The notes: a model not told the origin generated them from the sequence alone. Positions 31,671 through 41,101 are shown, counted from the stretch's first letter. The stretch is DNA of 64,000 nucleotides from Sphingopyxis sp. TUF1 (GCF_036687315.1 NZ_CP144683.1:2302001-2366000); one strand, 5' to 3'. A program made the numbers and translations.

Positions 31671-32875
31671 CCATTTCCTTCGGTATCGACCGCCTGCTCG
31701 CCGACCCGGCGCTCCTGAAAACGCTCGAAGGCAGGCGCGTCGCGCTGCTCGCGCATCCTGCATCGGTCACCGCCGCTCTCACGCACAGCCTCGACGCGCT
31801 CGTTGCCGCCGGCGTGAATGTCAGCGCGGTGTTCGGACCGCAGCACGGGGTGCGCGGCGACCTTCAGGATAATATGATGGAATCGCCCGATTTCACCGAT
31901 CCGGTGTATGGGGTTCCGTGTTTCAGTCTTTATGGCGACGTGCGCCGTCCGACCGGCCAGTCGATGCACACCTTCGACGTGATGCTGGTCGATTTGCAGG
32001 ACCTCGGCTGCCGCATCTACACCTATGTCACGACGCTGCTCTACGTGCTCGAGGCTGCGGCGGAGCATGGCAAGGCGGTGTGGGTGCTCGACCGGCCCAA
32101 TCCCGCGGGCCGCCCCGTCGAAGGCACGCGCCTGCGCCCAGGTTGGGAAAGCTTCGTCGGCGCGGGGCCGATGGTGATGCGCCACGGGCTGACGATGGGC
32201 GAGATGGGGCATTGGTTTATCCGCCACTTCGGTCTCGACGTCGATTACCGCGTGATCGAGATGGAAGGCTGGGAGCCGGGCGGCCCCGGCTTCGGCTGGC
32301 CAACGACCCGCGTGTGGATCAACCCCAGCCCCAATGCCGCGAACGTCAACATGGCGCGCGCCTATGCCGGGACGGTGATGGTCGAGGGTGCGACCCTCAG
32401 CGAGGGCAGGGGGACGACGCGCCCGCTCGAACTCTTCGGCGCGTCCGACATCGACGCCAAGGCGGTGATCGCTGAAATGTACCGCCTCGCGCCCGAATGG
32501 CTTGGCGGATGCAAGCTGCGCGACATCTGGTTCCAGCCGACCTTTCACAAACATGTCGGCCAGCTCAATAACGGCGTCCATATCCATGCCGAGGGTGCGT
32601 GGTACGATCATAGCGCGTTCCGCCCCTGGCGCGTGCAGGCGCTGGGCTTCAAGGCGATCCGCTCGCTTTACCCCGACTATCCAATCTGGCGCGGGCTCGA
32701 TTTCAAATATGAATATACCGACGATGTGCTGGCGATCGATGTCATCAACGGCGGGCCGGGCTTGCGCGAGTGGGTCGACGATGCGGGCACCGTTGCGGGC
32801 GACCTGGATGCCTTGGCGCTGCCTGACGAGGCGGGATGGCGCGAGGAAGTGGAAGAGCTTTTGCTTTATCGCTAG
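31667..32875 (+). CDS. namZ: Exo-beta-N-acetylmuramidase NamZ family (DUF1343)
   Basis: A 402-residue protein matching the DUF1343/NamZ family (glycoside hydrolase family 171). Recognisable blocks are LAHPASVTAALTHSLDAL, VFGPQHGVRGDLQDNM, MLVDLQDLGCRIYTYVTTL, LDRPNPAGR, EGRGTTRPLELFGA and FQPTFHKHVGQLNNGVHIH. NamZ releases terminal N-acetylmuramic acid from peptidoglycan fragments. No signal peptide is evident, unlike the secreted Bacillus enzyme, which suggests a role in recycling inside the cell. It overlaps the DOMON-like gene by four bases. A palindromic repeat separates it from the M24 peptidase gene. Confidence 0.88.
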   Translation: MTISFGIDRLLADPALLKTLEGRRVALLAHPASVTAALTHSLDALVAAGVNVSAVFGPQHGVRGDLQDNMMESPDFTDPVYGVPCFSLYGDVRRPTGQSMHTFDVMLVDLQDLGCRIYTYVTTLLYVLEAAAEHGKAVWVLDRPNPAGRPVEGTRLRPGWESFVGAGPMVMRHGLTMGEMGHWFIRHFGLDVDYRVIEMEGWEPGGPGFGWPTTRVWINPSPNAANVNMARAYAGTVMVEGATLSEGRGTTRPLELFGASDIDAKAVIAEMYRLAPEWLGGCKLRDIWFQPTFHKHVGQLNNGVHIHAEGAWYDHSAFRPWRVQALGFKAIRSLYPDYPIWRGLDFKYEYTDDVLAIDVINGGPGLREWVDDAGTVAGDLDALALPDEAGWREEVEELLLYR

Positions 32876-32896
32876 ACGATTTTCACGAATATCAAA

Positions 32897-32981
32897 TCCG
32901 TTCGTGCTGAGCTTGTCGAAGCACCGTTCTTCTTTGACGCTGAAGGAAAGAACGGCCCTTCGACAAGCTCAGGGCGAACGG
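32897..32981. repeat. Palindromic repeat family B, complete element
   Basis: Inverted arms 32897-32940 and 32943-32981 (CCGTTCGTGCTGAGCTTGTC; CTTCGACAAGCTCAGGGCGA) almost touch. This compact form is the reference for the split copy that brackets the GIY-YIG gene. Confidence 0.88.
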
Positions 32982-32998
32982 GAACAGGAGAGAGCGTT

Positions 32999-34246
32999 GT
33001 GATGCACCGGCGGCAATTCATGGGGACTGTGGCGCTGACCGGACTCGCAGTAACAGGATCGGTATCGGTGCTGGCCGCCGACACCGCGGAGCTCCCCAAC
33101 CTCGCCGCCGCCGCGATTCCGATCAGCGCCGCCGAGCGTATGGCGCGCATTGCCAAGGCCACAGAATTGATGGCCGCGAACGACATCGGCGCGCTGCTGA
33201 TCGAGCCGGGCTCGAGCCTCATTTATTTCACCGGGGTGCACTGGTCGCGGAGCGAGCGGCTGACGGCCGCGGTGCTGACACGCGAGGGCGAGGTCGCGGT
33301 CGTCACGCCCTTCTTTGAGGAACCCTCGGTGCGCGAAAGCCTGGGTATCGAGGCCGAGGTGCTGACGTGGAACGAGGATGAGGACCCGCTCGCTGCGGTT
33401 GCCGCATGGCTTGGCAAGCGCGGTCTGGCGAAGGGCAAGATCGGCGTCGAGGAAACGGTGCGGTACTTCGCGGTCGACTGGCTGGAGAAAGCCATGCCCG
33501 CCGCCACTGTCGTCAATGGTGCCCCCATCGTGCGCGGCTGCCGGATGCACAAGTCTCCGGCCGAAATCGCGCTGATGCAGGTCGCGAACGACATCACGAT
33601 CGCCGCCTATCGCCACACCGCGCCGCGGATCGAGGCCGGTATGACGCCCGCCGAGATCGGCGCGATCATGCGCGCCGCGACCGTGGCGCTTGGCGGCAAC
33701 AGCGAGTTTGAGCTGATCCTGCTCGGCGAGGCGAGCGCCTATCCGCACGGGTCGGGCAAGCCGCAGGCGGTGAAGGCGGGCGAAGTGGTGCTGATGGACT
33801 GCGGCGCCTCGGTCCACGGCTATCAGTCCGATATTTCGCGCAGCTTCGTTTACGGCAAGGCCAGCCCGCGCCAGCGGCAAGTATGGGACCAGATGCGCAA
33901 GGGGCAGGACGTCGCCTTTGCCGCGGCAAAGCTTGGCACGCCCGCGGGCAAGGTCGACGATGCCGTGCGCGCCTATTATGAAAGCCTCGGCTGGGGGCCG
34001 GGATACAAGCTGCCCGGTACCTCGCATCGCACCGGCCACGGCATCGGTCTCGACGGGCACGAGCCGGTCAATCTGGTGCGCGGCGAGACGGCGAAGCTGG
34101 CGCCCGGCATGTGCTTCTCGAACGAGCCGGGCATCTATATCCCGGGCGAATTCGGCATCCGGCTCGAAGATTGTTTTTATATGACCGACAGCGGCCCAAA
34201 GTGGTTCAGCGAGCCACCGCCGTCGATTGCCGACCCGTTCGGCTAA
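32999..34246 (+). CDS. Tat-exported M24-family aminopeptidase (Xaa-Pro aminopeptidase-like)
   Basis: About 415 residues. The N-terminus HRRQFMGTVALTGLAVTGSV is a twin-arginine signal, so the folded enzyme is exported. The M24 (pita-bread) domain begins near residue 170, and its five metal ligands are visible in VLMDCGASVHGYQSDISRSF (two Asp), RTGHGIGLDGHEP (His), FSNEPGIYIPG (Glu) and FGIRLEDCF (Glu). It would remove N-terminal residues, often before proline, from peptides in the periplasm. Start choice is GTG or the next codon ATG; GGAGAG precedes both. It stands alone, convergent with the amj gene. Confidence 0.9.
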   Translation: MMHRRQFMGTVALTGLAVTGSVSVLAADTAELPNLAAAAIPISAAERMARIAKATELMAANDIGALLIEPGSSLIYFTGVHWSRSERLTAAVLTREGEVAVVTPFFEEPSVRESLGIEAEVLTWNEDEDPLAAVAAWLGKRGLAKGKIGVEETVRYFAVDWLEKAMPAATVVNGAPIVRGCRMHKSPAEIALMQVANDITIAAYRHTAPRIEAGMTPAEIGAIMRAATVALGGNSEFELILLGEASAYPHGSGKPQAVKAGEVVLMDCGASVHGYQSDISRSFVYGKASPRQRQVWDQMRKGQDVAFAAAKLGTPAGKVDDAVRAYYESLGWGPGYKLPGTSHRTGHGIGLDGHEPVNLVRGETAKLAPGMCFSNEPGIYIPGEFGIRLEDCFYMTDSGPKWFSEPPPSIADPFG

Positions 34247-34281
34247 TCCGGCGCCTTCGGTCGCTGTATGCCCGGCCGGGC

Positions 34282-35088
34282 TCAGACGTGCACGGCGACC
34301 CACGCGATCAGCAGCGCCGCGGGCAGTAGCAGCGCTTGCGCGAGGATCGTGCCCGCGAGCCGGCTGAGCGAGATGAAAGTAATCGCGCGGCGGAAATCAC
34401 CCTCGTCGACCTTCCCCTCGACCGCGTCGTCGGTCATCACCGAAAGTTGCGGGTCGATGAAGGCGAAAAGCAGGATCGTCGCAAAACCGTTGATGAGCGC
34501 CGAAAGCTGCGACGCGGTGACGCGGAATTCGGGGGCGAGATAACCGGCATAGAGCGACGCGACGACGCCGACGGCGAGCAGCGACTGCGCAAGGCAGTTG
34601 GCGATCAACACGCCCCAGCCGATCCCCTTGGGCATGTGCCAGCCCTTGAGATGCGCGAGGCTGGGGAATTTAAGCGACTGGCGCAGCGTACGCAGCCCGG
34701 CGGGGCTAACCGCCTTGAGCGCCAGCCGGGTCGTCGAGCGATTGTCCTGATACCAGCCGATTGCCGCGGCGAACATGCGCTGCCCCGTCGGTACCAGCAA
34801 TATGCCGACGAGCGTCGCGACGCTCGCCGCGGCCAGCACGAGCTGCATGTCGATGAACAGCGACGCGCCGCTGCCGTCGTGGATGCGCGTCTCGATCCGC
34901 TTGGCAAGGAAAGGCCCCAGAAAGCTGTTCGACGTGCGCGAGAAGAGCACGAGAATGTTGAATAGCGCGAACGACATCGCGATGCGCCGGGTGCGAACGC
35001 CGGCGATGCGGGCGGCATAGGCGAGCGCGCCGATCAGGTTGATGAAACCAGTGAGCAACAGGATGGTGACGAGGGGGAGGTCGATCAT
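34282..35088 (-). CDS. amj: Amj-type lipid II flippase
   Basis: A 268-residue membrane protein. The N-terminal block GFINLIGALAYAARIAGVRT, then RRIAMSFALFNILVLFSRTS and NSFLGPFLAKRIE, matches the Amj (DUF2837) family, an alternative to MurJ for moving the peptidoglycan precursor lipid II across the membrane. About seven hydrophobic segments are seen. An open frame extends 18 codons upstream into a palindromic repeat; the ATG before IDLPLVTILL is the natural start. Its neighbours in this stretch include NamZ, another peptidoglycan gene. Whether murJ is also present elsewhere cannot be seen. Confidence 0.85.
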   Translation of the reverse strand: MIDLPLVTILLLTGFINLIGALAYAARIAGVRTRRIAMSFALFNILVLFSRTSNSFLGPFLAKRIETRIHDGSGASLFIDMQLVLAAASVATLVGILLVPTGQRMFAAAIGWYQDNRSTTRLALKAVSPAGLRTLRQSLKFPSLAHLKGWHMPKGIGWGVLIANCLAQSLLAVGVVASLYAGYLAPEFRVTASQLSALINGFATILLFAFIDPQLSVMTDDAVEGKVDEGDFRRAITFISLSRLAGTILAQALLLPAALLIAWVAVHV

Positions 35089-35114
35089 TCGGGGCCTAGC
35101 GGAGCTTCTGAAAT

Positions 35115-35194
35115 CCGTTCGTGTCGAGCGAAGTCGAGACACCTCGATGCCGCGCGCTACCGATGGGTGTCTCGACTACGCTCGACACGAACGG
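35115..35194. repeat. Palindromic repeat family A, intergenic copy
   Basis: Arms 35115-35143 and 35165-35194 are inverted copies of the same sequence as in mfd and sufS. This copy is upstream of amj and not translated. Confidence 0.9.
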
Positions 35195-35232
35195 GATTAG
35201 GGCATCGGTTCAAGATTGCTATCAAAGAAATC

Positions 35233-35258
35233 GTCATCCCGGCCTTCGCCGGGATGAC
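35233..35258. terminator. Strong hairpin after VWA-protein gene
   Basis: GTCATCCC and GGGATGAC pair around GGCCTTCGCC with an inner GGC/GCC stem. It follows the VWA gene's stop. It belongs to a common short repeat type and could end transcription there; no T-run is visible. Confidence 0.45.
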
Positions 35259-35270
35259 GGATGGCGGACA

Positions 35271-36449
35271 TCAATGCTTTCGCGTCAGCTCGCGCATCGC
35301 GTCGTCGAGGCCAGCGAGGGTAAGCGGATACATGCGATCGTTCATCAGCTGTTTGATGAGCTTCACCGACTGGGTGTAGCCCCAATGCGCCTCGGGCACC
35401 GGGTTCAGCCACACCGCGGCGGGATAGACATGGGTGATCCGCTGGAGCCAGACCGCGCCCGATTCTTCGTTGAAATGTTCAACACTGCCGCCCGGATGGG
35501 TGATTTCATAGGCGCTCATCGATGCGTCGCCGACGAAGATCACTTTGTAATCATGGCCATATTTGTGGAGGATATCCCACATCTGATGGCGCTCTGACCA
35601 GCGGCGCTTGTTGTCCTTCCACACGCCTTCGTACGGGCAATTGTGGAAATAGAAGAACTCGAGATTCTTGAATTCGCTCGTCGCGGCGCTGAACAATTCC
35701 TCGCATAGCTTGATGAACGGGTCCATCGACCCGCCGACGTCGAGGAAGAGCAGCAGCTTGACCGCGTTGCGCCGCTCGGGGCGCATCTTGATGTCGAGCC
35801 AGCCCTGGCGCGCAGTGCCGTCGATCGTGCCCGGAATGTCGAGTTCGTCGGCCGCGCCCTCGCGCGCGAATTTGCGCAGGCGGCGGAGCGCGATCTTGAT
35901 GTTGCGGGTGCCGAGTTCCTTGGTGTTGTCGAGATTCTGGAACTCGCGCTTTTCCCAGACTTTCAGCGCGCGCTTGTGCTTGCTTTCGCCGCCGATCCGC
36001 ACACCCTCGGGATTATAGCCCGAATTGCCGAAGGGCGAGGTGCCGCCGGTGCCGATCCACTTGCTGCCGCCCTCATGGCGCTTTTGCTGTTCCTCGAGCC
36101 GCTCTTTCAGCGTCTCCATGATCTTGTCCCAGTCGCCGAGCGATTCGATCGCCGCCATTTCCTCGGGCGTCAGGAATTTCTCGGCGACGGCTTTCAGCCA
36201 GTCGGCGGGGACGTCGACCGGGTTCTGGCCGTAATCGGAGATGATGCCCTTGAAGACCTTGTTGAACACCTGGTCAAAGCGGTCGAGCAGGCCTTCGTCC
36301 TTCACGTAAATCGCGCGGGAGAGGTAATAGAATTGCTCGGGGCTGCGGTCGATCACCTCGCGGTCGAGTGCCTCCAGCAGCATCAGATGCTCTTTCAGGC
36401 TGGCGGGAATACCCGCGGCGCGAAGCTCGTCGAGAAAACCGAAAAACAT
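35271..36449 (-). CDS. CoxE-like von Willebrand factor A domain protein
   Basis: A 392-residue protein. The C-terminal half has a VWA domain with a MIDAS-type motif DVGGSMDP (a DxGxS variant), followed by FFYFHNCPYEGVW and VIFVGDASMSAYEI, the pattern of the CoxE-like family. The N-terminal half is charged and helical (EEMAAIESLGDWDKIMETLK, ERLEEQQKRHEGG). Relatives usually work with a MoxR-type AAA ATPase as chaperones for metalloenzyme assembly, but no such ATPase is next to it here. The ATG lacks a good ribosome site. Function otherwise unknown. Confidence 0.85.
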   Translation of the reverse strand: MFFGFLDELRAAGIPASLKEHLMLLEALDREVIDRSPEQFYYLSRAIYVKDEGLLDRFDQVFNKVFKGIISDYGQNPVDVPADWLKAVAEKFLTPEEMAAIESLGDWDKIMETLKERLEEQQKRHEGGSKWIGTGGTSPFGNSGYNPEGVRIGGESKHKRALKVWEKREFQNLDNTKELGTRNIKIALRRLRKFAREGAADELDIPGTIDGTARQGWLDIKMRPERRNAVKLLLFLDVGGSMDPFIKLCEELFSAATSEFKNLEFFYFHNCPYEGVWKDNKRRWSERHQMWDILHKYGHDYKVIFVGDASMSAYEITHPGGSVEHFNEESGAVWLQRITHVYPAAVWLNPVPEAHWGYTQSVKLIKQLMNDRMYPLTLAGLDDAMRELTRKH

Positions 36450-36539
36450 GGGGAAGGGGTAACCCGTCGAGGCGGCGGGCGCAATCACTTTACGTTTACG
36501 GAAAGGGAGGGGTGAGGCGATGGAATTGTTGCCATTGAT

Positions 36540-36671
36540 CCTCCCTGTGGCGAAGCCATGGGGAGGGGGACCGCCGCGAAGCGGTGGTGGAGGGGCGGCG
36601 ACGTTAGCGCCATTGCCCCTCCGTCAGCGCTCGGCGCTGCCACCTCCCCATCGCTGCGCGAGAGGGAGGTT
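36540..36671. repeat. Repeat family C, copy 1
   Basis: About 132 bases with ends CCTCCCTGTGGCGAAGCCAT and GCGCGAGAGGGAGG as inverted termini and inner palindromes (GGGGACCGCCGCGAAGCGGT; GCCCCTCCGTCAGCGCT). Matching copies are at 49718-49853 and 61593-61728. Confidence 0.85.
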
Positions 36672-36720
36672 CAATGGCAACTCTCCACTTCACGCGGCCC
36701 CCCCGCTTTGAAATTGCCAC

Positions 36721-37542
36721 CTACAGCAGGAAATCGCCGACCAGCGTCGTAACGCACGTCCCCGTCAGTTCGACCATGTTGCCGTCGATGCGGCAGCCGA
36801 CGTGGCCGCCGCGCGCGCTCGCCTGATAGGCGGCAAAGGCATCGCGGCCCAGTCGCGCGGTCCAATAGGGGGTGAGGACGCTGTGCGCCGATCCGGTGAC
36901 GGGATCTTCGTCGATCCCGGCGCCGGGCGCAAAGGCGCGGCTGACGACATCGGCGCCCGACGGGTCGCCCGCGCCCGGCGCGGTGGCGATATACAGGGTG
37001 TCGCCGCCTTTGCTCAACGCGCGCAGGTCGGGCGTCAGCGCGCGGACGCTCGCCGCGTCGGGATAGACAATCAGCGCATAACCGCCCTCGTGCCTTAGCG
37101 TTTCGACCGGATCGCCCCCCAGCGTGCGGACGACGTCTGGCATCGCGTGGGGCACAGGGGGATAGGCGGGCAGCGCCATCCGGTAGCCTTCGTCCTCGCC
37201 GTTGCGGGCGACGCGCAAGATTCCCGCCTTGCGCGTGCGAAAGCGCATGTCGCCGCGCCACTGCGCCGCCGACAGCAGCACATGCCCGCTCGCCAGCGTC
37301 GCATGGCCGCAGAGCGCAACCTCGACCGTCGGGGTGAACCAGCGCAGTTCATAATCGGCCTCGCCGCTCTCGTCGGGGACCAGAAAGGCCGTTTCGGCGA
37401 GGTTGTTTTCCGCCGCAATGGCTTGCAGCGTCGCATCGTCGAGCCATTCGTCGAGCGGCATCACCGCCGCGGGATTGCCCGTGAAGGGCCGGTCGGCAAA
37501 GGCATCGACCTGGCTGATCGGAAGACGGCGTGCAGCGCTCAC
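36721..37542 (-). CDS. PhzF-family isomerase/epimerase-like protein
   Basis: A 273-residue protein with the family N-terminus [19 protein letters not shown] and the catalytic-type glutamate in [11 protein letters not shown], then [20 protein letters not shown] and, near the C-terminus, [17 protein letters not shown]. These are the hallmarks of the PhzF/diaminopimelate-epimerase fold. PhzF itself acts in phenazine synthesis, but most family members are of unknown substrate, and no phenazine genes are present. The ATG overlaps the pdxH stop as ATGA, so it is translated with pdxH. Confidence 0.92.
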   Translation of the reverse strand: MSAARRLPISQVDAFADRPFTGNPAAVMPLDEWLDDATLQAIAAENNLAETAFLVPDESGEADYELRWFTPTVEVALCGHATLASGHVLLSAAQWRGDMRFRTRKAGILRVARNGEDEGYRMALPAYPPVPHAMPDVVRTLGGDPVETLRHEGGYALIVYPDAASVRALTPDLRALSKGGDTLYIATAPGAGDPSGADVVSRAFAPGAGIDEDPVTGSAHSVLTPYWTARLGRDAFAAYQASARGGHVGCRIDGNMVELTGTCVTTLVGDFLL

Positions 37543-38129
37543 GGGAACAGATATCCTTTCGTCCAGCCGTCGCCTGCGCGCTCGAACAAAGTGCGTTCGT
37601 GCAGCCTATGGGCGCGGTCCTGCCAGAATTCGATGCGTTCGGGTGTCACGCGCCAGCCCGACCAGCGCGGCGGCCGCGGCACGTCCTGCCCCTCAAAACG
37701 CGCCTGCATCTCCGCAAAGCGTGCCTCGAAGGTCGCGCGGCTGTCGAGCGGGCGCGACTGGTCGCTCGCCCAGGCGCCGAGCTGGCTGTCGCGGCTGCGC
37801 GTCGCGAAATAGGCGTCGGCGGTGGCGTCGTCGACCGGTGCGACACCGCCCTCGATCCGGATCTGGCGGCGCAGCGATTTCCAGTGGAACAGCAGCGCGA
37901 CATGCGGGTTCGCCGCGAGCTCGCCGCCCTTGCGGCTGTCGAGGTTGGTGTAAAAGACGAAACCGTCCGGCCCATGGCCTTTCAGCAGCACCATGCGCAG
38001 CGAAGGGTGCCCGTCGGGTGTGGCCGTTGCGAGCGCCATGGCGTTGGAATCATTTGGCTCGCTGATACGCGCTTCGGTGAACCAGCTGTCGAACAGGGCC
38101 AGGGGATCGTCGCTCATGCGCGCGGTCAT
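37539..38129 (-). CDS. pdxH: Pyridoxamine 5'-phosphate oxidase
   Basis: An FMN-dependent oxidase of about 196 residues that makes pyridoxal phosphate from the pyridoxine and pyridoxamine phosphates. The blocks [58 protein letters not shown] and the C-terminal [10 protein letters not shown] match the family. Two ATGs four codons apart (MTARMSDD) could start it; neither has a clear ribosome site. It is divergent from the DnaJ-like gene and coupled to phzF. Confidence 0.95.
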   Translation of the reverse strand: MTARMSDDPLALFDSWFTEARISEPNDSNAMALATATPDGHPSLRMVLLKGHGPDGFVFYTNLDSRKGGELAANPHVALLFHWKSLRRQIRIEGGVAPVDDATADAYFATRSRDSQLGAWASDQSRPLDSRATFEARFAEMQARFEGQDVPRPPRWSGWRVTPERIEFWQDRAHRLHERTLFERAGDGWTKGYLFP

Positions 38130-38249
38130 AATGCGCTTGATGCGCGTGGTCGAGCGACATGTGTGGAACTTGATCGTGCCCACCCCCATTCCCACATCGC
38201 CGCGCAATGGGCCTTCACGGCCAGTCATTAATCAGGCTACAGGAGCAAA

Positions 38250-39179
38250 ATGGCCGATCCCTATTCCACCCTGGGTGTTGCGAAGAGCGCGAGCGAAGCG
38301 GAGATCAAGTCCGCCTACCGTAAACTCGCCAAGGAACTTCACCCCGACAAGAACAAGGACAATCCGAAGGCGTCGGAACGCTTTTCCGACGTCACAAAGG
38401 CTTATGACCTGCTTTCGGACAAGACCAAGCGTGCGCAATTCGACCGCGGCGAGATCGACGCCGAGGGCAATCCGGCCATGCCGTTCGGCTATGGCGGCGG
38501 GGGCGGCTTTCGCGGCGATCAGCGCACCGGCCCCGGCGGTTTCAGCGGTTTCGGCAACGAAAGCGCCGATTTCGGCGATATTTTCGAAGGCCTGTTCGGC
38601 GGTCGCGGCGCTGGCGGCGGGCCGTTCGGTGGCTTCGGCGGGCGCAGCGCCCCGCCGCCGAAGGGGGCCAATGTCTCCTATCGATTGCTCGTATCTTTCG
38701 CGGATGCAGCGACGCAGGCGCCGCAGCGGATCACGCTGTCCGACGGCAGCACGATCGATCTCAAACTGCCTGCCGGGGTCGAAACCGGAACGCAGATGCG
38801 CCTTGCCGGAAAGGGGCAGCCGGGACCGGGCGGCAATGGCGACGGCATTGTGACGATCGCGATCAAGGATCACCCCTTTTTTGTCCGCGACGGCGCGAAT
38901 ATCCGGCTCGACTTGCCGGTGACGCTCGCCGAGGCAGTGAAGGGTGCAAAAGTTAAAGTGCCGACCGTCGACGGCCCGGTGATGCTGTCGATCCCCGCCG
39001 GCTCCTCGTCGGGCAAGGTCATGCGCCTCAAGGGCAAGGGCTTCAGCCAGAAAAGCGGTGGCCGCGGGGATCAGCTCGTCCGGCTGATGGTCGATCTGCC
39101 GACCGACGATGCGGCGCTGGTGAAATTGCTGAGCGAGTGGAACGATCCGCGCGAAGTGCGGGCGGATCTCGGCGTGTGA
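38250..39179 (+). CDS. DnaJ-family co-chaperone without zinc finger (CbpA-like)
   Basis: A 309-residue protein with an N-terminal J domain (YSTLGVAKSASEAEIKSAYR, HPD motif in KELHPDKNKD), a glycine/phenylalanine-rich linker (about 85-145) and two C-terminal peptide-binding domains (GANVSYRLLVSFADAATQAP, GSSSGKVMRLKGKGF). The cysteine zinc-finger repeats of true DnaJ are absent, as in CbpA. It stimulates DnaK ATPase. An AGGAG site precedes the ATG. The next gene begins three bases after its stop, so they are probably co-transcribed. Confidence 0.94.
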   Translation: MADPYSTLGVAKSASEAEIKSAYRKLAKELHPDKNKDNPKASERFSDVTKAYDLLSDKTKRAQFDRGEIDAEGNPAMPFGYGGGGGFRGDQRTGPGGFSGFGNESADFGDIFEGLFGGRGAGGGPFGGFGGRSAPPPKGANVSYRLLVSFADAATQAPQRITLSDGSTIDLKLPAGVETGTQMRLAGKGQPGPGGNGDGIVTIAIKDHPFFVRDGANIRLDLPVTLAEAVKGAKVKVPTVDGPVMLSIPAGSSSGKVMRLKGKGFSQKSGGRGDQLVRLMVDLPTDDAALVKLLSEWNDPREVRADLGV

Positions 39180-39182
39180 TGC

Positions 39183-40256
39183 GTGGTTGAATCGCGCTCT
39201 GAAGAAAATGGACGCGTTGCCGCGCTGGAGCGCGAGGTGGCCGACGAGGTCGGCAAGGAATTTCTGGCCGAGGGGCATTCGCCCGAATCGCCCGAGGCGC
39301 GCGCCGAACAGGCCAAGCGGGTGCATCTGCGCGCGCGGGCACAGGGCGTCATCGAGCGCGGACGCGAACAGCTCGGCCCCGGCACGCGCGCTTATCAGGT
39401 CGTGCGCCGCGTTGTCGTCGGCACCTATACCGACGGCTTTATCCACGCGGGCAATCTTGCCTATCTCGCGCTGATCGCGCTCTTTCCCTTTTTCATCCTG
39501 CTCGCCGCGGCGCTGTCGCTGCTCGGCGGCAGCGTCGGCGGCGAACGCGCGGTCGAAGCCGTATTCTCGACGATGCCGCCGACCGTTGCCAAGGCGCTTT
39601 CGGGGCCGATCCGCGAGGTGATGAGCGCACGGACGGGCATCTTCCTCTGGCTCGGCGCGCTCGTCGCGCTGTGGACCGTGGGCAGCCTTATCGAAACGGT
39701 GCGCGACATCTTGCGGCGCGCCTATGGCACGCATTTCAGCAAGGGGTTTTTCCATTATCGCCTGCTGTCGATCGGCATCATCACCGGTGCCGTCGTGCTG
39801 ATGCTCCTGTCCTTCTCGATGCAGGTGCTGATCGTCGGGGTCGAACAATTCGTCACCCGCTTTCTGCCCGAACGATATCAGGATTGGGGCGTCGTGCTGA
39901 TTTCACGCGCCGTGTCGGGCCTCGGGCTGTTCGTTGCGATCTATCTGTTGTTCTACAGCCTGACGCCGTCGAAATACCGGCGGCTCAAGCAGTGCCCGAA
40001 ATGGCCCGGCGCGCTGTTCACGACCCTGTGGTGGATTGGCGTCACGCTTGCGTTGCCGCCCTTGCTCGCCGGCCTGCTCAGCTATGACGCGACCTATGGC
40101 AGCCTCGCCGGGGTGATGGTCGCGCTGTTCTTTTTCTACCTCGTCGGATTGGGTATGGTAATGGGTGCCGAACTCAACGCCGCGCTCGTCGAGGTTGAGC
40201 ATTTGGGCCACGACGCTATTGGGCGCGTGGACGACGTGACAGTCGAAGATAAATAA
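39183..40256 (+). CDS. YihY/BrkB-family inner-membrane protein
   Basis: A 357-residue membrane protein. A charged N-terminal region of about 85 residues precedes six hydrophobic segments; the block FIHAGNLAYLALIALFPFFI and the later FFFYLVGLGMVMGAELNAAL are typical of the YihY (BrkB, once called RNase BN) family. Its function is not settled. The start is taken as the GTG shortly after the chaperone gene's stop; no in-frame ATG lies close by. The C-terminus is short and charged. It is upstream of fabI by 17 bases. Confidence 0.9.
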   Translation: MVESRSEENGRVAALEREVADEVGKEFLAEGHSPESPEARAEQAKRVHLRARAQGVIERGREQLGPGTRAYQVVRRVVVGTYTDGFIHAGNLAYLALIALFPFFILLAAALSLLGGSVGGERAVEAVFSTMPPTVAKALSGPIREVMSARTGIFLWLGALVALWTVGSLIETVRDILRRAYGTHFSKGFFHYRLLSIGIITGAVVLMLLSFSMQVLIVGVEQFVTRFLPERYQDWGVVLISRAVSGLGLFVAIYLLFYSLTPSKYRRLKQCPKWPGALFTTLWWIGVTLALPPLLAGLLSYDATYGSLAGVMVALFFFYLVGLGMVMGAELNAALVEVEHLGHDAIGRVDDVTVEDK

Positions 40257-40273
40257 GGCCGGAGAAAACGGAA

Positions 40274-41101
40274 ATGACGGGTCTGATGAAGGGCAAACGC
40301 GGGCTGATCATGGGGCTTGCGAACGACAAGTCGCTCGCCTGGGGCATTGCGAAGGCCCTGCACGCGCATGGGGCCGAACTCGCGATCTCCTATCAGGGCG
40401 ACGTGATGTTGAAGCGCGTCAAGCCGCTCGCCGACGAACTGGGCTGCGATTTCCTGATCGATTGCGACGTATCCGACATGGGCAATCTCGACGCCGCATT
40501 CGCCGCGCTCGCGGCGCGCTGGCCGACGATCGACTTTGTTGTCCACGCGATCGGCTATACCAACAAGGAAGCGCTGCGCGGCCATTATGCCGACGTGACG
40601 CTCGACGATTTCCTGATGACGATGAACATCAGCGTCTACAGCTTCACCGCGGTCGCGAAGCGCGCGGCGGCGATGATGACGCCGTTCGACCCCGAAACGG
40701 GCAAGGGCGGCGGCTCGCTGCTCACGCTCAGCTATTATGGCGCCGAAAAGGTCATCCCGCACTACAACGTCATGGGCGTCGCCAAGTCGGCGCTCGAAAC
40801 CAGCGTCAAATATCTCGCCAACGATTATGGCCCGCAGGGGGTGCGTGTGAACGCGATCTCGGCGGGGCCGATCAAGACGCTTGCGGCCTCCGGCATCGGC
40901 GACTTCCGCCTCATCCTCAAATGGAACGAATTTAACGCCCCGCTGCGCCGCAACGTCACGATCGACGACGTAGGCGGGTCGGCGCTTTATCTGCTCAGCG
41001 ATCTGGCGAGCGGGGTGACGGGCGAGACGCACCATGTCGACGCGGGGTACCACACCATCGGCATGAAACAGGAAGACGCGCCGGACATCGCGCTTGCATG
41101 A
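40274..41101 (+). CDS. fabI: Enoyl-[acyl-carrier-protein] reductase (NADH) FabI
   Basis: A 275-residue short-chain-dehydrogenase-type enzyme for the last step of each fatty-acid elongation cycle. The nucleotide-binding start KRGLIMGLANDKSLAWGIAK, the catalytic pair in HYNVMGVAKSALE (Tyr-x6-Lys) and the typical VRVNAISAGPIKTLAASGI are all present. It belongs to the triclosan-sensitive FabI group by sequence type. A CGGAGAAAACGGAA stretch precedes the ATG. The following GNAT gene starts inside its last codons. Confidence 0.97.
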   Translation: MTGLMKGKRGLIMGLANDKSLAWGIAKALHAHGAELAISYQGDVMLKRVKPLADELGCDFLIDCDVSDMGNLDAAFAALAARWPTIDFVVHAIGYTNKEALRGHYADVTLDDFLMTMNISVYSFTAVAKRAAAMMTPFDPETGKGGGSLLTLSYYGAEKVIPHYNVMGVAKSALETSVKYLANDYGPQGVRVNAISAGPIKTLAASGIGDFRLILKWNEFNAPLRRNVTIDDVGGSALYLLSDLASGVTGETHHVDAGYHTIGMKQEDAPDIALA

